Shown piece by piece: positions 17,832 to 26,709 of a stretch of 64,000 bases of DNA. Made by a program: the position numbers and the translations under genes. The notes below the pieces were generated by a model, which worked only from the letters and a program-made list of their open reading frames with translations, had not been told where the DNA came from and did not search any database. How positions within the stretch are numbered: the first letter of the stretch is position 1; every line of letters starts with the position of its first letter. Source of the stretch: Desmospora activa DSM 45169 (GTDB lineage Bacteria > Bacillota > Bacilli > Thermoactinomycetales > DSM-45169); the NCBI RefSeq assembly GCF_003046315.1, contig NZ_PZZP01000001.1, forward strand, positions 1,240,001 through 1,304,000. The letters run 5' to 3'.

Positions 17832-18594
17832 GCGGATTGTGGAGGCGAAGCGGGTAGAGGTGGAAGCGTTGCGGCGGCAAGTGGAGGCGAACCCATTCCC
17901 CGCGGCAAAAGACGACCTACGCTCACTGGCAAAAGCCGTTGCTGCTCCAGGTTTGGCGGTAATCGCGGAGGTAAAACCGGCTTCTCCTTCCAAGGGAGTG
18001 ATCCGGAGTAAAGTAGATCCGGTAAAAACGGCGCAAGGGTATGAAGCCGGAGGAGCGGCGGCGATTTCGGTACTGACGGATGAACCTTTTTTCCGCGGAA
18101 AAAAAGAATCACTGGCACAGGTGCGAAAGACGGTCAAGCTGCCGCTGTTGCGCAAAGATTTTATCCTGGATCCGTTGCAAGTGGAAGAAAGCTGTTATCT
18201 GGGGGCGGATGCGATTTTATTGATTGCGGCGATGTTGACGGAACAAGAACTGGTTGCACTACGGCGTGAAGCTCGCGCTTACGGGTTGGAAGTATTGATC
18301 GAAGTTCATGGGGAAGATGAGTTGGAGCGGGCGTTGGCGGCAGAACCGGATGTATTGGGCATCAATAACCGCAACTTGTCCACCTTTGAAACCGATTTGG
18401 CAGTGACGGAGCGATTGCGTCCCTTGGTGCCTGCTGGAATCCCGGTGATCGGCGAGAGCGGGGTGGCATCTTTACCAGATGTGCAGCGCTTGCAGGCGGC
18501 AGGAGTGGATGGTGTGTTGATCGGCGAGTATCTGATGCGGCAATCCTCTCCTCGTGCCGGAGTGGAAAACTTATTGGCAGAGGTAACGGTATGA
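17821..18594 (+). CDS. trpC: Indole-3-glycerol phosphate synthase
   Basis: Closes the indole ring in Trp synthesis. The 257-residue TIM barrel carries VIAEVKPASPSKGVI (catalytic Lys, near residue 54), SVLTDEPFFRGK, LLRKDFILDPLQV and GINNRNLSTFETDL followed by GESGV. It is a stand-alone enzyme, not fused to TrpF. It overlaps both trpD and trpF. Confidence 0.97.
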   Translation: MFLKRIVEAKRVEVEALRRQVEANPFPAAKDDLRSLAKAVAAPGLAVIAEVKPASPSKGVIRSKVDPVKTAQGYEAGGAAAISVLTDEPFFRGKKESLAQVRKTVKLPLLRKDFILDPLQVEESCYLGADAILLIAAMLTEQELVALRREARAYGLEVLIEVHGEDELERALAAEPDVLGINNRNLSTFETDLAVTERLRPLVPAGIPVIGESGVASLPDVQRLQAAGVDGVLIGEYLMRQSSPRAGVENLLAEVTV

Positions 18595-19265
18595 GCCGCA
18601 CGATGATTAAGCTGTGTGGATTGCAAGTTGAGGAAGATGTAAAAGTGATCCAAGAGCTGGATGTGGATGCAGCCGGTTTTATTCTGGTGCCGCAACGCAA
18701 ACGGACGGTGACGCCAGAGCGTATCCGGCGGTTACAGGTGCTATTGCCGCCATCGGTGCGTACGATTGCTGTCATGATGGATCCCACTGCGGAGGAAGTA
18801 GAGTCGCTCCTGCAAACGGTAAGGGTGGATGGCATCCAACTTCATGGTGAAGAATCCCCTGCCTTTTGCCGCAGGTTGAAAGCGATGGGGGTCAATGTGA
18901 TCAAGGTGTTTCACATGAAAGCGGAATCGGATGAAATCTCGGACACAGAGACGTATGCCCCCTGGATCGATCACGCATTGCTCGACTCTGTGGTGGCGGG
19001 CGTACACGGGGGGAGCGGTAAGCGTTTTGCCTGGGAGCGGATTCCCGCTATCCGCCAACAGTGGCATTCCCTCGGGGTTCCGTTATGGGTAGCAGGTGGC
19101 ATCAATCCAGAAAATGTGACAGAGCTGTTGGGCTATGGGCTGGACGGGGTGGATGTCTCCAGCGGGATTGAAACGGCTGGCCGTAAAAATCCGGTTTTAA
19201 TGAAACGATTGGTGGAGAGGGTGAGACAGGTTGAGCAATGTGGGATTGCAGGAAAAAGCAGATAA
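18591..19265 (+). CDS. trpF: Phosphoribosylanthranilate isomerase
   Basis: Third Trp-pathway reaction in a small TIM barrel of 224 residues. [11 protein letters not shown] near the N terminus holds the catalytic Cys, and [12 protein letters not shown] and the phosphate-binding AGGINPENV and GVDVSSGIE follow. The start codon overlaps the trpC stop (ATGA), and its last 35 bases overlap the trpB frame. Confidence 0.96.
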   Translation: MSRTMIKLCGLQVEEDVKVIQELDVDAAGFILVPQRKRTVTPERIRRLQVLLPPSVRTIAVMMDPTAEEVESLLQTVRVDGIQLHGEESPAFCRRLKAMGVNVIKVFHMKAESDEISDTETYAPWIDHALLDSVVAGVHGGSGKRFAWERIPAIRQQWHSLGVPLWVAGGINPENVTELLGYGLDGVDVSSGIETAGRKNPVLMKRLVERVRQVEQCGIAGKSR

Positions 19266-20451
19266 ACGGGGCCGGTTTGGCTCTTTTGGCGGCCGGTTTG
19301 TTCCGGAGACACTGATGAACGCTTTGCTGGAGTTGGAGGCGGGGTATCGTGAGGCGCTGGCGGATCACGCCTTTCAAACTGAGTTACGCCGATTGTTGAC
19401 GGAGTACTCCGGTCGCCCGACACCATTAACACTGGCGGAAAATTTAACCCGGTCGATCGGTGGGGCCAAGATTTATTTAAAACGGGAGGATCTCAACCAT
19501 ACCGGCGCTCATAAAATCAACAACACTTTAGGCCAAGGTTTGCTGGCAAAACGGATGGGCAAAAAAAAGCTGATCGCCGAAACCGGTGCCGGTCAGCACG
19601 GGGTGGCATCGGCGACGGTGGCGGCTCTGCTCGGGTTGGAGTGTCGTGTGTTTATGGGAGAAGAGGATGTACGGCGACAACGGCTCAATGTGTTTCGGAT
19701 GGAGCTGTTAGGAGCAGAGGTGGTCCCGGTCAGCTCCGGCACCCGCACCTTAAAAGATGCCACCAATGAGGCAATCCGTCACTGGGTCTCTCATGTGGAA
19801 GATACGTTTTATCTGATCGGCTCCGCTGTTGGTCCACACCCGTATCCGGAGATGGTAAAGATGTTTCAGCGGGTGATCGGGGATGAAGCCCGTGCGCAGC
19901 TGTTGGAACGGGAAGGGCGCTTGCCGGATGAGGTGATTGCCTGTGTCGGAGGCGGCAGCAATGCCATCGGGATGTTTACTGCTTTCCTCTCCGATAACAA
20001 GGTGAGACTGACGGGAGTGGAGGCGGCTGGTGCCGGGGTGGATACCGATCGTCACGCTGCCACGTTAACCAAGGGAAGTCCAGGGGTTCTACACGGTTCC
20101 CTCAGTTATTTGTTGCAGAATGAGCATGGGCAAGTGTTGCCCGCCCACTCGATTTCTGCGGGGTTGGATTATCCCGGGGTGGGACCGGAACACGCTTATC
20201 TCAAGGAGAGTGGGCGTGTGCGCTATACAACAGCGACGGATCAGGAAGCATTGGTAGCCGTACAGACATTATGCCAGCAGGAAGGGATCTTGCCGGCGTT
20301 GGAGTCGGCGCACGCCATTGCGGAAGCGTTAAAGCTGGCTGCAAACCGTTCGCATCAGGATGTAGTGCTCGTCTGTCTCTCCGGCAGAGGGGATAAAGAT
20401 GTGGAGTCGATTCGGCAGGGGTTGGAGGGGTTGCATGATGAATCGGATTGA
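19231..20451 (+). CDS. trpB: Tryptophan synthase beta subunit
   Basis: PLP enzyme that joins indole and serine. The 406-residue protein starts with [16 protein letters not shown] and has the PLP-lysine segment [14 protein letters not shown], the [10 protein letters not shown] loop, and the phosphate-binding [11 protein letters not shown]. The TTG at 19231 has GGAGAGGG upstream and lies inside the end of trpF, so it is likely coupled to trpF translation. Confidence 0.97.
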   Translation: MSNVGLQEKADKRGRFGSFGGRFVPETLMNALLELEAGYREALADHAFQTELRRLLTEYSGRPTPLTLAENLTRSIGGAKIYLKREDLNHTGAHKINNTLGQGLLAKRMGKKKLIAETGAGQHGVASATVAALLGLECRVFMGEEDVRRQRLNVFRMELLGAEVVPVSSGTRTLKDATNEAIRHWVSHVEDTFYLIGSAVGPHPYPEMVKMFQRVIGDEARAQLLEREGRLPDEVIACVGGGSNAIGMFTAFLSDNKVRLTGVEAAGAGVDTDRHAATLTKGSPGVLHGSLSYLLQNEHGQVLPAHSISAGLDYPGVGPEHAYLKESGRVRYTTATDQEALVAVQTLCQQEGILPALESAHAIAEALKLAANRSHQDVVLVCLSGRGDKDVESIRQGLEGLHDESD

Positions 20452-21268
20452 TCAAGCTTTCCAAAGGTATAACGACCGCTATCGTTTGATTCCCTTTATC
20501 ACGGCGGGAGATCCAGATGCCAAGACCAGTCTGGAGTTGATCCGACTGTTGGATGAAGAGGGTGTGACGGCGATTGAGCTAGGGGTTCCTTTTTCCGACC
20601 CCTTGGCGGATGGACCGGTTATCCAGGCGGCGTCGGATCGTGCACTCGCTGCTGGTATGAATTTAAGGGGTGTGCTGAAGTTGGCGCAGCAAGCACGCCA
20701 GCTTGGAGTACAAACCCCACTTATCTTGTTTACCTACTACAATCCCGTGCTGCATTACGGTGTGGAGCGGTTGGTGGCTGCGGCGAAAGAAGCCGGTTTT
20801 GACGGTTTTATCATTCCGGATCTTCCGTTGGAGGAAAGTGAGGCGTTGGATCGTATGGCCACCGATGCCGAGTTGCACTTGATTCCCTTGGTAGCACCCA
20901 CCTCGCATGAACGCATCCGCGCGATTGTATCGAAACGCAAAGGTGGCTTTATCTACTGTGTTTCCTCCCTTGGTACAACCGGTATCCGGCAGCATTTTAG
21001 CGATGGGGTGGAATCGTTTTTGGATGAGGTTGGCTCCTCCAGTCCGGTGCCCATCGCAGTCGGATTTGGCATTTCCCAACCACACCATGTAGAACAAATG
21101 TCAAAGCACGCCGATGCTGTTGTGGTGGGAAGCGCTTTGGTGCGGCTACTGGAGTCGTTGGGTGAACGGCTGCAACAGGAGGAGAGTCGTGCAGCCGCTT
21201 TGGATGAGGTAAGGCAGATGATCCGCAACTTGGTAGGAAAAAAGGGAAGGGTAACATCAGGAAGGTAA
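20438..21268 (+). CDS. trpA: Tryptophan synthase alpha subunit
   Basis: Splits indole-3-glycerol phosphate to indole, which is channelled to TrpB. The 276-residue barrel has FITAGDPD near the start, [21 protein letters not shown] with its catalytic Glu and Asp, [17 protein letters not shown], and [12 protein letters not shown]. The frame is open from 20399 and has two adjacent ATGs at 20435 and 20438; GGAGGGG at 20424-20430 is better spaced for 20438. It ends the trp operon. Confidence 0.96.
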   Translation: MNRIDQAFQRYNDRYRLIPFITAGDPDAKTSLELIRLLDEEGVTAIELGVPFSDPLADGPVIQAASDRALAAGMNLRGVLKLAQQARQLGVQTPLILFTYYNPVLHYGVERLVAAAKEAGFDGFIIPDLPLEESEALDRMATDAELHLIPLVAPTSHERIRAIVSKRKGGFIYCVSSLGTTGIRQHFSDGVESFLDEVGSSSPVPIAVGFGISQPHHVEQMSKHADAVVVGSALVRLLESLGERLQQEESRAAALDEVRQMIRNLVGKKGRVTSGR

Positions 21269-21332
21269 CCGATCGGGCGTGATCTTAGTGGTTGCGGAAT
21301 ATGTGTTGTCGGGGGGAAGGTAACATAGGAAT

Positions 21333-21367
21333 GAAGCCCGGTGTTTCCGTTAGACACCGGGCTTCTC
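21333..21367 (+). terminator. Terminator after trpA
   Basis: A 12-bp perfect stem, GAAGCCCGGTGT (21333-21344) with ACACCGGGCTTC (21354-21365). The T-tract after it is weak (TCTTA), so some readthrough into hisC is possible. Confidence 0.7.
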
Positions 21368-21500
21368 TTATCTACACTCACTTATGATTCACTAAAGAGC
21401 AGCTTTGCTCGATTCTCCTTATCCCTCAAGGGTTTTTTCTTGGGGTTTTTTTCGCACTGTTGTAAGATAGAGAGAAAAAGAAAAACCAGGAGGCTTGAAG

Positions 21501-22601
21501 ATGAAAGCAAAATCGACGGTACAAGGCTTGCCAGTCTATCAACCCGGCAAGCCCCTGGAAGAAGTGAAACGGGAGTTTGGATTAACAGAAGTGATTAAAT
21601 TAGCCTCCAATGAAAATCCCTTTGGCTGCTCGGAGCGTGTGTGGCAGTCGCTGCTGGAGGAGCGGGAAAACTTGGCTCTATACCCGGAGGGGCAAGCACC
21701 GGAGTTACGTGCGCAATTGGCCAATCACCTCGGTATCGAGGAAGGGCGGTTTGTTTTTGGCAACGGCTCCGATGAAATTATTCAAATGATTGCCCGCGCT
21801 TATTTGGAGCCAGGTACGGAGAGTGTGATGGCAAAGATCACTTTTCCCCGTTACGATACACAAGTTCGGATTGAGGGAAGCCGTCCGGTGACGGTTCCGC
21901 TGGTAGACGGTACGCATGATTTGGAAGCGATGGCGGCTGCGGTCAATGAAAAGACACGCATCGTTTGGCTGTGTAATCCCAATAATCCCACCGGAACTTA
22001 TTTTTCTGAAGCGGCCTTACGACAATTCTTAGATCGTATTCCTCCACAAGTTCTGGTGGTCGTCGATGAGGCATACTACGAATATGTGGTGGCAGAAGAC
22101 TACCCGGATACATTGGCCTTCGCGCAATCGGATCCGCGCTTGCTGGTGTTGCGTACTTTTTCAAAAATATACGGCTTGGCTTCCTTCCGCATCGGATATG
22201 CGATCGCAGATCCTGCGATCGTAATGGAGTTGGAGCGGGTACGGGAGCCTTTTAACGCCAATCGTCTCGCCCAGCGGGCGGCTTTGGCGGCATTGGGGGA
22301 TCAAGGGTTTGTGCAGCTATGCAAGCAGGCTAATCGTCAATGCATGCAGCAGATTGAATCACAACTGGAACAATGGGGCTTGTCTTGGTTCCCCTCACAA
22401 GCCAATTTTATCATGCTGGATACGGGTCGATCCTCGGATGAGGTGTTTCAAGGATTACTACAAAGGGGGATCATTGTTCGCGCAGGTTCCGCTCTGGGAT
22501 ATCCGACAACCATTCGGGTGACGGTAGGCCGACCGGAACAAAATCGGCTGTTCTTGGAGGGGTTAGCGGCATGTCTGGACAAGCCGAGTTCGATCGTATA
22601 A
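21501..22601 (+). CDS. hisC: Histidinol-phosphate / aromatic aminotransferase
   Basis: PLP aminotransferase of 366 residues. In B. subtilis the enzyme at this position serves both histidine and Phe/Tyr synthesis; position between trpA and tyrA suggests the same here. KLASNENPFG (residue 34 region), NPNNPTGTYF, VVVDEAYYEYV and the PLP-lysine segment RTFSKIYGLASFRIGYA are visible. The ATG at 21501 has AGGAGG seven bases upstream, better than the TTG at 21495. Its end overlaps tyrA by 31 bases. Confidence 0.94.
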   Translation: MKAKSTVQGLPVYQPGKPLEEVKREFGLTEVIKLASNENPFGCSERVWQSLLEERENLALYPEGQAPELRAQLANHLGIEEGRFVFGNGSDEIIQMIARAYLEPGTESVMAKITFPRYDTQVRIEGSRPVTVPLVDGTHDLEAMAAAVNEKTRIVWLCNPNNPTGTYFSEAALRQFLDRIPPQVLVVVDEAYYEYVVAEDYPDTLAFAQSDPRLLVLRTFSKIYGLASFRIGYAIADPAIVMELERVREPFNANRLAQRAALAALGDQGFVQLCKQANRQCMQQIESQLEQWGLSWFPSQANFIMLDTGRSSDEVFQGLLQRGIIVRAGSALGYPTTIRVTVGRPEQNRLFLEGLAACLDKPSSIV

Positions 22602-23713
22602 AACAAGCGACGGTGATTGGGATTGGCCTGATCGGAGGTTCTCTCGCGCTGGGTCTAAAAGAGAGGGGTGGCGTGACGGTGCATGGCTATGACGCTTCCC
22701 CAGAAACGGTGGCAAAGGCGGAAGCCTTAGGGATAATCGATCACGGTCACACATCCCTCGAAGCAGCTGTACGTGAGGCGGATGTGGTTTTCCTGGCGGT
22801 GCCGGTGGGAGTGGCTTCCGCCATTTTAACAGAGCTGGCTCAGTTGCCGCTCCAGGATCAATGCATCATTTCCGATGTCGGGAGTACCAAGGGTGACATT
22901 TTGCGTACAGCTGTTTCCCACCCGGCATTGGCAGCGCGGTTTATCGGCGGACATCCGATGGCGGGGTCCCATCAATCAGGAGTGGAGGCGGCACGTGCCC
23001 ATCTGTTTGAAAATGCTTACTATGTATTGACACCATTAGTGGATACATCGATGGATCAAGTGCGACGGTTAAGTGAGTGTTTGGAGTGTTCCACGGGGGC
23101 GCGTCTGGTGATTATGAAAGCCGATCATCACGACCGCGTCGTGGGGGCGATTAGTCATCTTCCGCATGTGTTGGCGGCGGCACTGGTTAATCAAGTTGCG
23201 GGCTACAATCAGGAAAATGAATGGTACCATCGCTTGGCTGCGGGAGGGTTTCGCGATTTGACCCGGGTTGCTGCCAGTGATCCGGTAATGTGGCGAGATA
23301 TTTTGTTGAGCAACCGAGAGGCTCTTCTTGAACTGTTGGCGGATTGGACAAGTGAGATGGAAGCGATCCAGCGTGCCATTCAACAGGGAGAGGGAGCAAC
23401 GATTGAATCCTTTTTCCAAGAGGCAAAACAGGCGCGGGAAGGATTGCCGGAACGAAAGAAAGGGGTAATCCAACCTTCCTGGGAGTGTTATGTCGATCTC
23501 CCTGACCGTCCCGGCGGCATTGGAGAGGTGACGACTCTCCTCGGTCGAGAGGAGATCAGTATTGTCAACATTGGGGTGATGCAAAGCAGGGAAGGGCGTC
23601 CTGGGGCTCTGCGGTTGGTGTTAGCAGATCAAGAACAATGGAGTCGAGCTAAAGCGTGTTTGTCCCAAAACGGATATTCCATTTTTGATCCGGATACCGA
23701 TCCGGTGGACTAA
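22571..23713 (+). CDS. tyrA: Prephenate dehydrogenase with ACT domain
   Basis: Oxidises prephenate to 4-hydroxyphenylpyruvate for tyrosine. The 380-residue protein has the NAD motif VIGIGLIGGSLALGLK at residues 14-29, then DVGSTKGDI, GGHPMAGSHQSGVEAA (catalytic His) and SHLPHVLAAAL. From about residue 305 a C-terminal ACT-type regulatory domain begins (YVDLPDRPGGIGEVTTLL), probably binding tyrosine. It starts inside hisC and shares one transcript with hisC and aroA. Confidence 0.95.
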   Translation: MSGQAEFDRIKQATVIGIGLIGGSLALGLKERGGVTVHGYDASPETVAKAEALGIIDHGHTSLEAAVREADVVFLAVPVGVASAILTELAQLPLQDQCIISDVGSTKGDILRTAVSHPALAARFIGGHPMAGSHQSGVEAARAHLFENAYYVLTPLVDTSMDQVRRLSECLECSTGARLVIMKADHHDRVVGAISHLPHVLAAALVNQVAGYNQENEWYHRLAAGGFRDLTRVAASDPVMWRDILLSNREALLELLADWTSEMEAIQRAIQQGEGATIESFFQEAKQAREGLPERKKGVIQPSWECYVDLPDRPGGIGEVTTLLGREEISIVNIGVMQSREGRPGALRLVLADQEQWSRAKACLSQNGYSIFDPDTDPVD

Positions 23714-23723
23714 AGGGGGTTTG

Positions 23724-25022
23724 ATGGTGGAAACATTGACGATACAACCCGCCGCTTCACTGCAGGGAGAGGTTACGGTACCCGGTGACAAATCGATTTC
23801 GCATCGGGCGGTGATGTTTGGGGCGGTGGCACAAGGCACAACGCGGGTAACAGGGTTTTTACCCGGTGCGGACTGTTTAAGTACGATTGATTGTTTTCGC
23901 CGTATGGGGGTAGCGATTGAGCGGGAAGAGGAAACAGTGGTCACGATTCATGGCCGTGGTTGGAACGGGTTGACGGAGCCGGATTCCTTCTTAGATGTGG
24001 GGAATTCCGGTACTACGATCCGTCTGATGTTAGGGATTTTGGCAGGGTCTCCCTTTTATTCGGCAGTGATCGGGGATGAATCGATTGCGCGTCGTCCGAT
24101 GGATCGGGTAGTGGAACCCTTGCGCCGGATGGGGGCACAGATCGAAGGGAGAAAAGGTGGTTCTTTTACCCCCTTGGGGGTTCGTGGTGGCAATCTGTCG
24201 AGTATCGAACATGTGAGCCGGGTTGCCAGCGCACAGGTGAAGTCGTGTCTGCTCTTGGCGGGATTGCGGGCGGACGGTATCACCCGTATCCAGGAGCCGT
24301 ACCGCTCGCGCGATCATACGGAACGGATGTTGCCGGCATTTGGGATTGAGCTACAACAGAGCGAAAATGAGGTTTCGCTGTCCGGAGATCAGCAATTATC
24401 CAGCCCTGGGGAGGTACGAGTGCCTGGGGATATCTCCTCTGCCGCTTTTTTGATTGCAGCGGCTCTCATTGTGCCTAACAGCCATATTACGATTCGCAAT
24501 GTCGGCTTAAATCCCACCCGCACAGGCATTTTGGATTCGTTCCGTGAGATGGGGGGAGCCATCGAGATAGTAGAGACCGGTGAATGGTCTGGTGAAGCGG
24601 TAGGCGATATCACAGTAACATCTAGCGCTCTTAAGGGGGTCGAGGTAAAAGGTGATCGCATTCCCCGGCTGATCGATGAGATTCCGATATTGGCCGTTGT
24701 CGCCACACAGGCGAATGGTCGAACGGTTATTCGTGATGCGGCGGAGTTGAAGGTGAAAGAGACGAATCGTATCGCTGTAACCGCACAAGAGATGCGTCGA
24801 TTGGGTGCCGTGGTGGAAGAGACGGCGGACGGATTGGTGATTGAAGGGCGCACGCCTTTAAAAGGTAGCCACTGTAACAGTCACGGTGATCATCGCATTG
24901 GCATGGCGACTGCGATTGCAGGACTGATTGCTGATGGTGGGGTTACGGTGGGGCGTGCCGGTGCCATCGATATATCGTTCCCTGGCTTTGAGCATACACT
25001 CCATCGATTGACGAATGGTTAA
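23724..25022 (+). CDS. aroA: EPSP synthase (3-phosphoshikimate 1-carboxyvinyltransferase)
   Basis: Adds enolpyruvate to shikimate-3-phosphate, giving the substrate of AroC. About 432 residues. VPGDKSISHRAVMFGAVAQG near the N terminus, LDVGNSGTTIRLMLGIL, DESIARRPMDRV and the HGDHRIGMATAIAG segment near the end are family hallmarks. The start is ATG 23724 or GTG 23727, just after AAAGGGGG; the longer frame from 23685 lies inside tyrA and is rejected. Confidence 0.96.
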   Translation: MVETLTIQPAASLQGEVTVPGDKSISHRAVMFGAVAQGTTRVTGFLPGADCLSTIDCFRRMGVAIEREEETVVTIHGRGWNGLTEPDSFLDVGNSGTTIRLMLGILAGSPFYSAVIGDESIARRPMDRVVEPLRRMGAQIEGRKGGSFTPLGVRGGNLSSIEHVSRVASAQVKSCLLLAGLRADGITRIQEPYRSRDHTERMLPAFGIELQQSENEVSLSGDQQLSSPGEVRVPGDISSAAFLIAAALIVPNSHITIRNVGLNPTRTGILDSFREMGGAIEIVETGEWSGEAVGDITVTSSALKGVEVKGDRIPRLIDEIPILAVVATQANGRTVIRDAAELKVKETNRIAVTAQEMRRLGAVVEETADGLVIEGRTPLKGSHCNSHGDHRIGMATAIAGLIADGGVTVGRAGAIDISFPGFEHTLHRLTNG

Positions 25023-25050
25023 GTCGAATCAGAAAATTTGTGAAAAACTC

Positions 25051-25079
25051 TTGACCTGGGATCATGCCCTGCTTATAAT
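25051..25079 (+). promoter_or_regulatory. Strong sigma-A promoter
   Basis: TTGACC (25051-25056) and TATAAT (25074-25079) are separated by 17 bp, among the best promoters in the window. Transcription from about 25086 meets an intrinsic terminator after only about 35 bases. Confidence 0.8.
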
Positions 25080-25085
25080 AAGTTT

Positions 25086-25148
25086 ATAGTATGGTTTCTC
25101 TCCACTCCTATCCATTACTACCGCCCCAAAAGGGCGGTTCTTTTTTAT
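25086..25148 (+). ncRNA. Predicted short transcript (small RNA or attenuated leader)
   Basis: A near-consensus promoter ends at 25079, and a complete terminator lies at 25121-25146, giving a predicted RNA of about 60 bases. There is no obvious reading frame with a ribosome-binding site inside it. The next gene starts at 25189. It could be a free small RNA, or a leader whose terminator is sometimes bypassed. Expression is not shown by sequence alone. Confidence 0.4.
25121..25146 (+). terminator. Terminator directly downstream of a strong promoter
   Basis: CCGCCC (25121-25126) pairs with GGGCGG (25132-25137) around CAAAA, followed by TTCTTTTTT. Confidence 0.8.
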
Positions 25149-25188
25149 GCGGTGGTTACATAGATGTACATGCAGGGGGGTGTATCAA

Positions 25189-25692
25189 ATGGAGTCAAGC
25201 CATCGGAGGAGACGAACAGCCATGTTGGGAGAGATGGTGTTTGTATTGACAGCCATTATACTCCTGAAAGAATGGGTGTTTCCATGGTTGATCTGGCAAT
25301 GGTTTCCCATTGGCGACGATGCCGCCCGCATGTTGGAATGGATGGTGATGATGGTGGCGGTTGTCACCTGTTATGCCTATGCCGGTTTTGGCTCCATTTC
25401 CGCTCATGTTTACGGCCAGTCAACAAGCAACAGCATGGTGATGTGGGGGCTGCTTCACTTGCCTGTGCTGGTATCCTTAACCCCTCTAAATGTTCCCCTG
25501 TTAAACGAAGTCACCCATACATGGTATGGGTTGATCGGTGATGGTTTACGTCTCTTTATCCCAAAACTTCCCCCAGAATCCGGGATCATCCCCTTGATCG
25601 CCCTTCTCTTTTTCTGGGCGGGAAGGGCGATCAAGGTTTCTGAAGGAAACGTGGAAAAGCAGCAACAAAGGCAGGGGCGTGCTGCCTCTTAA
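25189..25692 (+). CDS. Hypothetical integral membrane protein
   Basis: A 167-residue protein with a basic N terminus (ESSHRRRRT), then four hydrophobic segments (about residues 14-34, 46-68, 78-100, 125-147) and a Gln/Arg-rich tail. I do not recognise a family. AGGGGGGTG seven bases before the ATG at 25189 supports that start; an in-frame ATG at 25222 is possible. It lies downstream of the short promoter-terminator unit, so its expression may depend on readthrough. Confidence 0.7.
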   Translation: MESSHRRRRTAMLGEMVFVLTAIILLKEWVFPWLIWQWFPIGDDAARMLEWMVMMVAVVTCYAYAGFGSISAHVYGQSTSNSMVMWGLLHLPVLVSLTPLNVPLLNEVTHTWYGLIGDGLRLFIPKLPPESGIIPLIALLFFWAGRAIKVSEGNVEKQQQRQGRAAS

Positions 25693-25733
25693 ATATACAG
25701 GTATAAGGCATATCCGATAATGGAATCTTCCAC

Positions 25734-25955
25734 TTAATTCTCCTCTTCACGTCCACAGAAATATTGATGTGCTTGACGGATAAAATCGGCTAAAAAAGAG
25801 CCCGAAGCAGGAGCCGGGCTCTTTTTGAAAGACAAAATCAGGGGTTCATCATCTTTTGTCGTTGGAATTTCGTTCAATAAATGCAAGTATTCTTTCGTTA
25901 ATCTCATCAGGATACTCGCCGTAAGTTCACCAACGGTGTAAATCGATTGATCCAT
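25734..25955 (-). CDS. Hypothetical 73-residue protein
   Basis: A small, mostly hydrophilic protein of unknown function. The first ~35 residues (MDQSIYTVGELTASILMRL) look helical. The start ATG has a strong GGGAGGAAAGGG site on the minus strand. A terminator-like inverted repeat lies inside the 3' third of the frame, so the last ~29 codons may be read-over sequence of a shortened gene, or the frame may have grown through the terminator. Real translation is likely; the C terminus is doubtful. Confidence 0.5.
   Translation of the reverse strand: MDQSIYTVGELTASILMRLTKEYLHLLNEIPTTKDDEPLILSFKKSPAPASGSFLADFIRQAHQYFCGREEEN
25793..25826. terminator. Terminator-like hairpin inside a coding frame
   Basis: A 12-bp perfect inverted repeat: AAAAAGAGCCCG (25793-25804) and CGGGCTCTTTTT (25815-25826). 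It has A and T tracts on both sides, so it could end transcription of the plus-strand gene ending at 25692. It also lies in the 73-aa minus-strand frame. Confidence 0.6.
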
Positions 25956-25982
25956 ATCCCTTTCCTCCCATTTTTATTGAAT

Positions 25983-26003
25983 CATATGACGTAAGGTCAT
26001 GTG
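25983..26003. promoter_or_regulatory. Dyad-symmetric operator candidate
   Basis: CATATGAC (25983-25990) and GTCATGTG (25996-26003) form an 8-bp inverted repeat with one G-T pair around GTAAG, 28 bp upstream of the minus-strand 73-aa gene. The sequence ATGACCTTACGTCAT on the minus strand resembles sites of MerR-type regulators, but no such gene is near. Confidence 0.3.
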
Positions 26004-26048
26004 CAAGCAAAAGAATGCGAGTGTCGGCTATTTTTTTGATTATAGTAA

Positions 26049-26072
26049 GTTAAACAAGTTTGCAACACAGAC
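26049..26072 (+). repeat. Dispersed intergenic motif, copy 2
   Basis: GTTAAACAAGTTTGCAACACAGAC, with the 13-base core at 26051-26063. It lies 160 bp upstream of the DoxX-like gene. The stretch 25956-26231 holds no gene that I can support. Confidence 0.6.
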
Positions 26073-26231
26073 TGTAATAAGGATCGTAAGTTCCGCTCTC
26101 ACAAAGTGAGGTTCAGTAACAACTAGAGGAATGAATGCATAAGTTCTGATTCAGCAAATTAGAAGAAACGTCGAGTCATTTTCGATGCTAAAGTAAGCTT
26201 ACCGGGAAGCGACTGCGAAGGGGGTAAAAAA

Positions 26232-26624
26232 ATGACGAAAGTCATTTCAAAAAGCAGGCTTTGGACGGCGAATATCATGAGTGGCGTTGTAATCCTGTTT
26301 ATGGTTTTCGACAGCGTAATGAAATTTGTTAAGCCTGCTGCGGTTGTAAAGGGAACACTTGAACTCGGATATGGGGAGCATCACATTGCAGTGATTGGAA
26401 CACTTGGACTGCTTTCAACCGTTCTTTACACTCTTCCCCGCACGTCTGTTTTAGGGGCGATAATGTTGACTGGTTATTTTGGCGGGGCGGTTGCTACGCA
26501 AATTCGGATGGATTATCCGCTTTTTTCACATACGTTGTTTCCAGTCTATATCGCAATTCTCGCTTGGGGAGGAATTTGGCTGAGGGATAATAAAGTGCGA
26601 GAGTTATTCCCGTTTCGGACTTGA
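26232..26624 (+). CDS. DoxX-like membrane protein
   Basis: A 130-residue protein with four hydrophobic segments, matching the DoxX_2 type: an N-terminal TANIMSGVVILFMVFDSVMK segment, the LGYGEHHIAVIGTLGLLSTVLY second segment, the conserved GAIMLTGYFGGAVATQIR third segment, and a final helix. Such proteins are small quinone/thiol-related membrane proteins with poorly defined roles. The ATG has GAAGGGGG upstream. It stands alone before a bidirectional terminator. Confidence 0.8.
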   Translation: MTKVISKSRLWTANIMSGVVILFMVFDSVMKFVKPAAVVKGTLELGYGEHHIAVIGTLGLLSTVLYTLPRTSVLGAIMLTGYFGGAVATQIRMDYPLFSHTLFPVYIAILAWGGIWLRDNKVRELFPFRT

Positions 26625-26675
26625 GGAACGAGTAAATATCCATGAGGAGAGACTCTCAACTGTGAAACCACATCA

Positions 26676-26708
26676 AAAAGAGCCCGGTGTAAGAACCGAG
26701 CTCTTTTC
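26676..26708. terminator. Bidirectional terminator between convergent genes
   Basis: AAAAGAGCCCGG (26676-26687) pairs with CCGAGCTCTTTT (26695-26706) with one mismatch. It separates the DoxX-like gene from the convergent arginase-fold gene and resembles the hairpin at 25793. Confidence 0.75.
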
Positions 26709-26709
26709 T

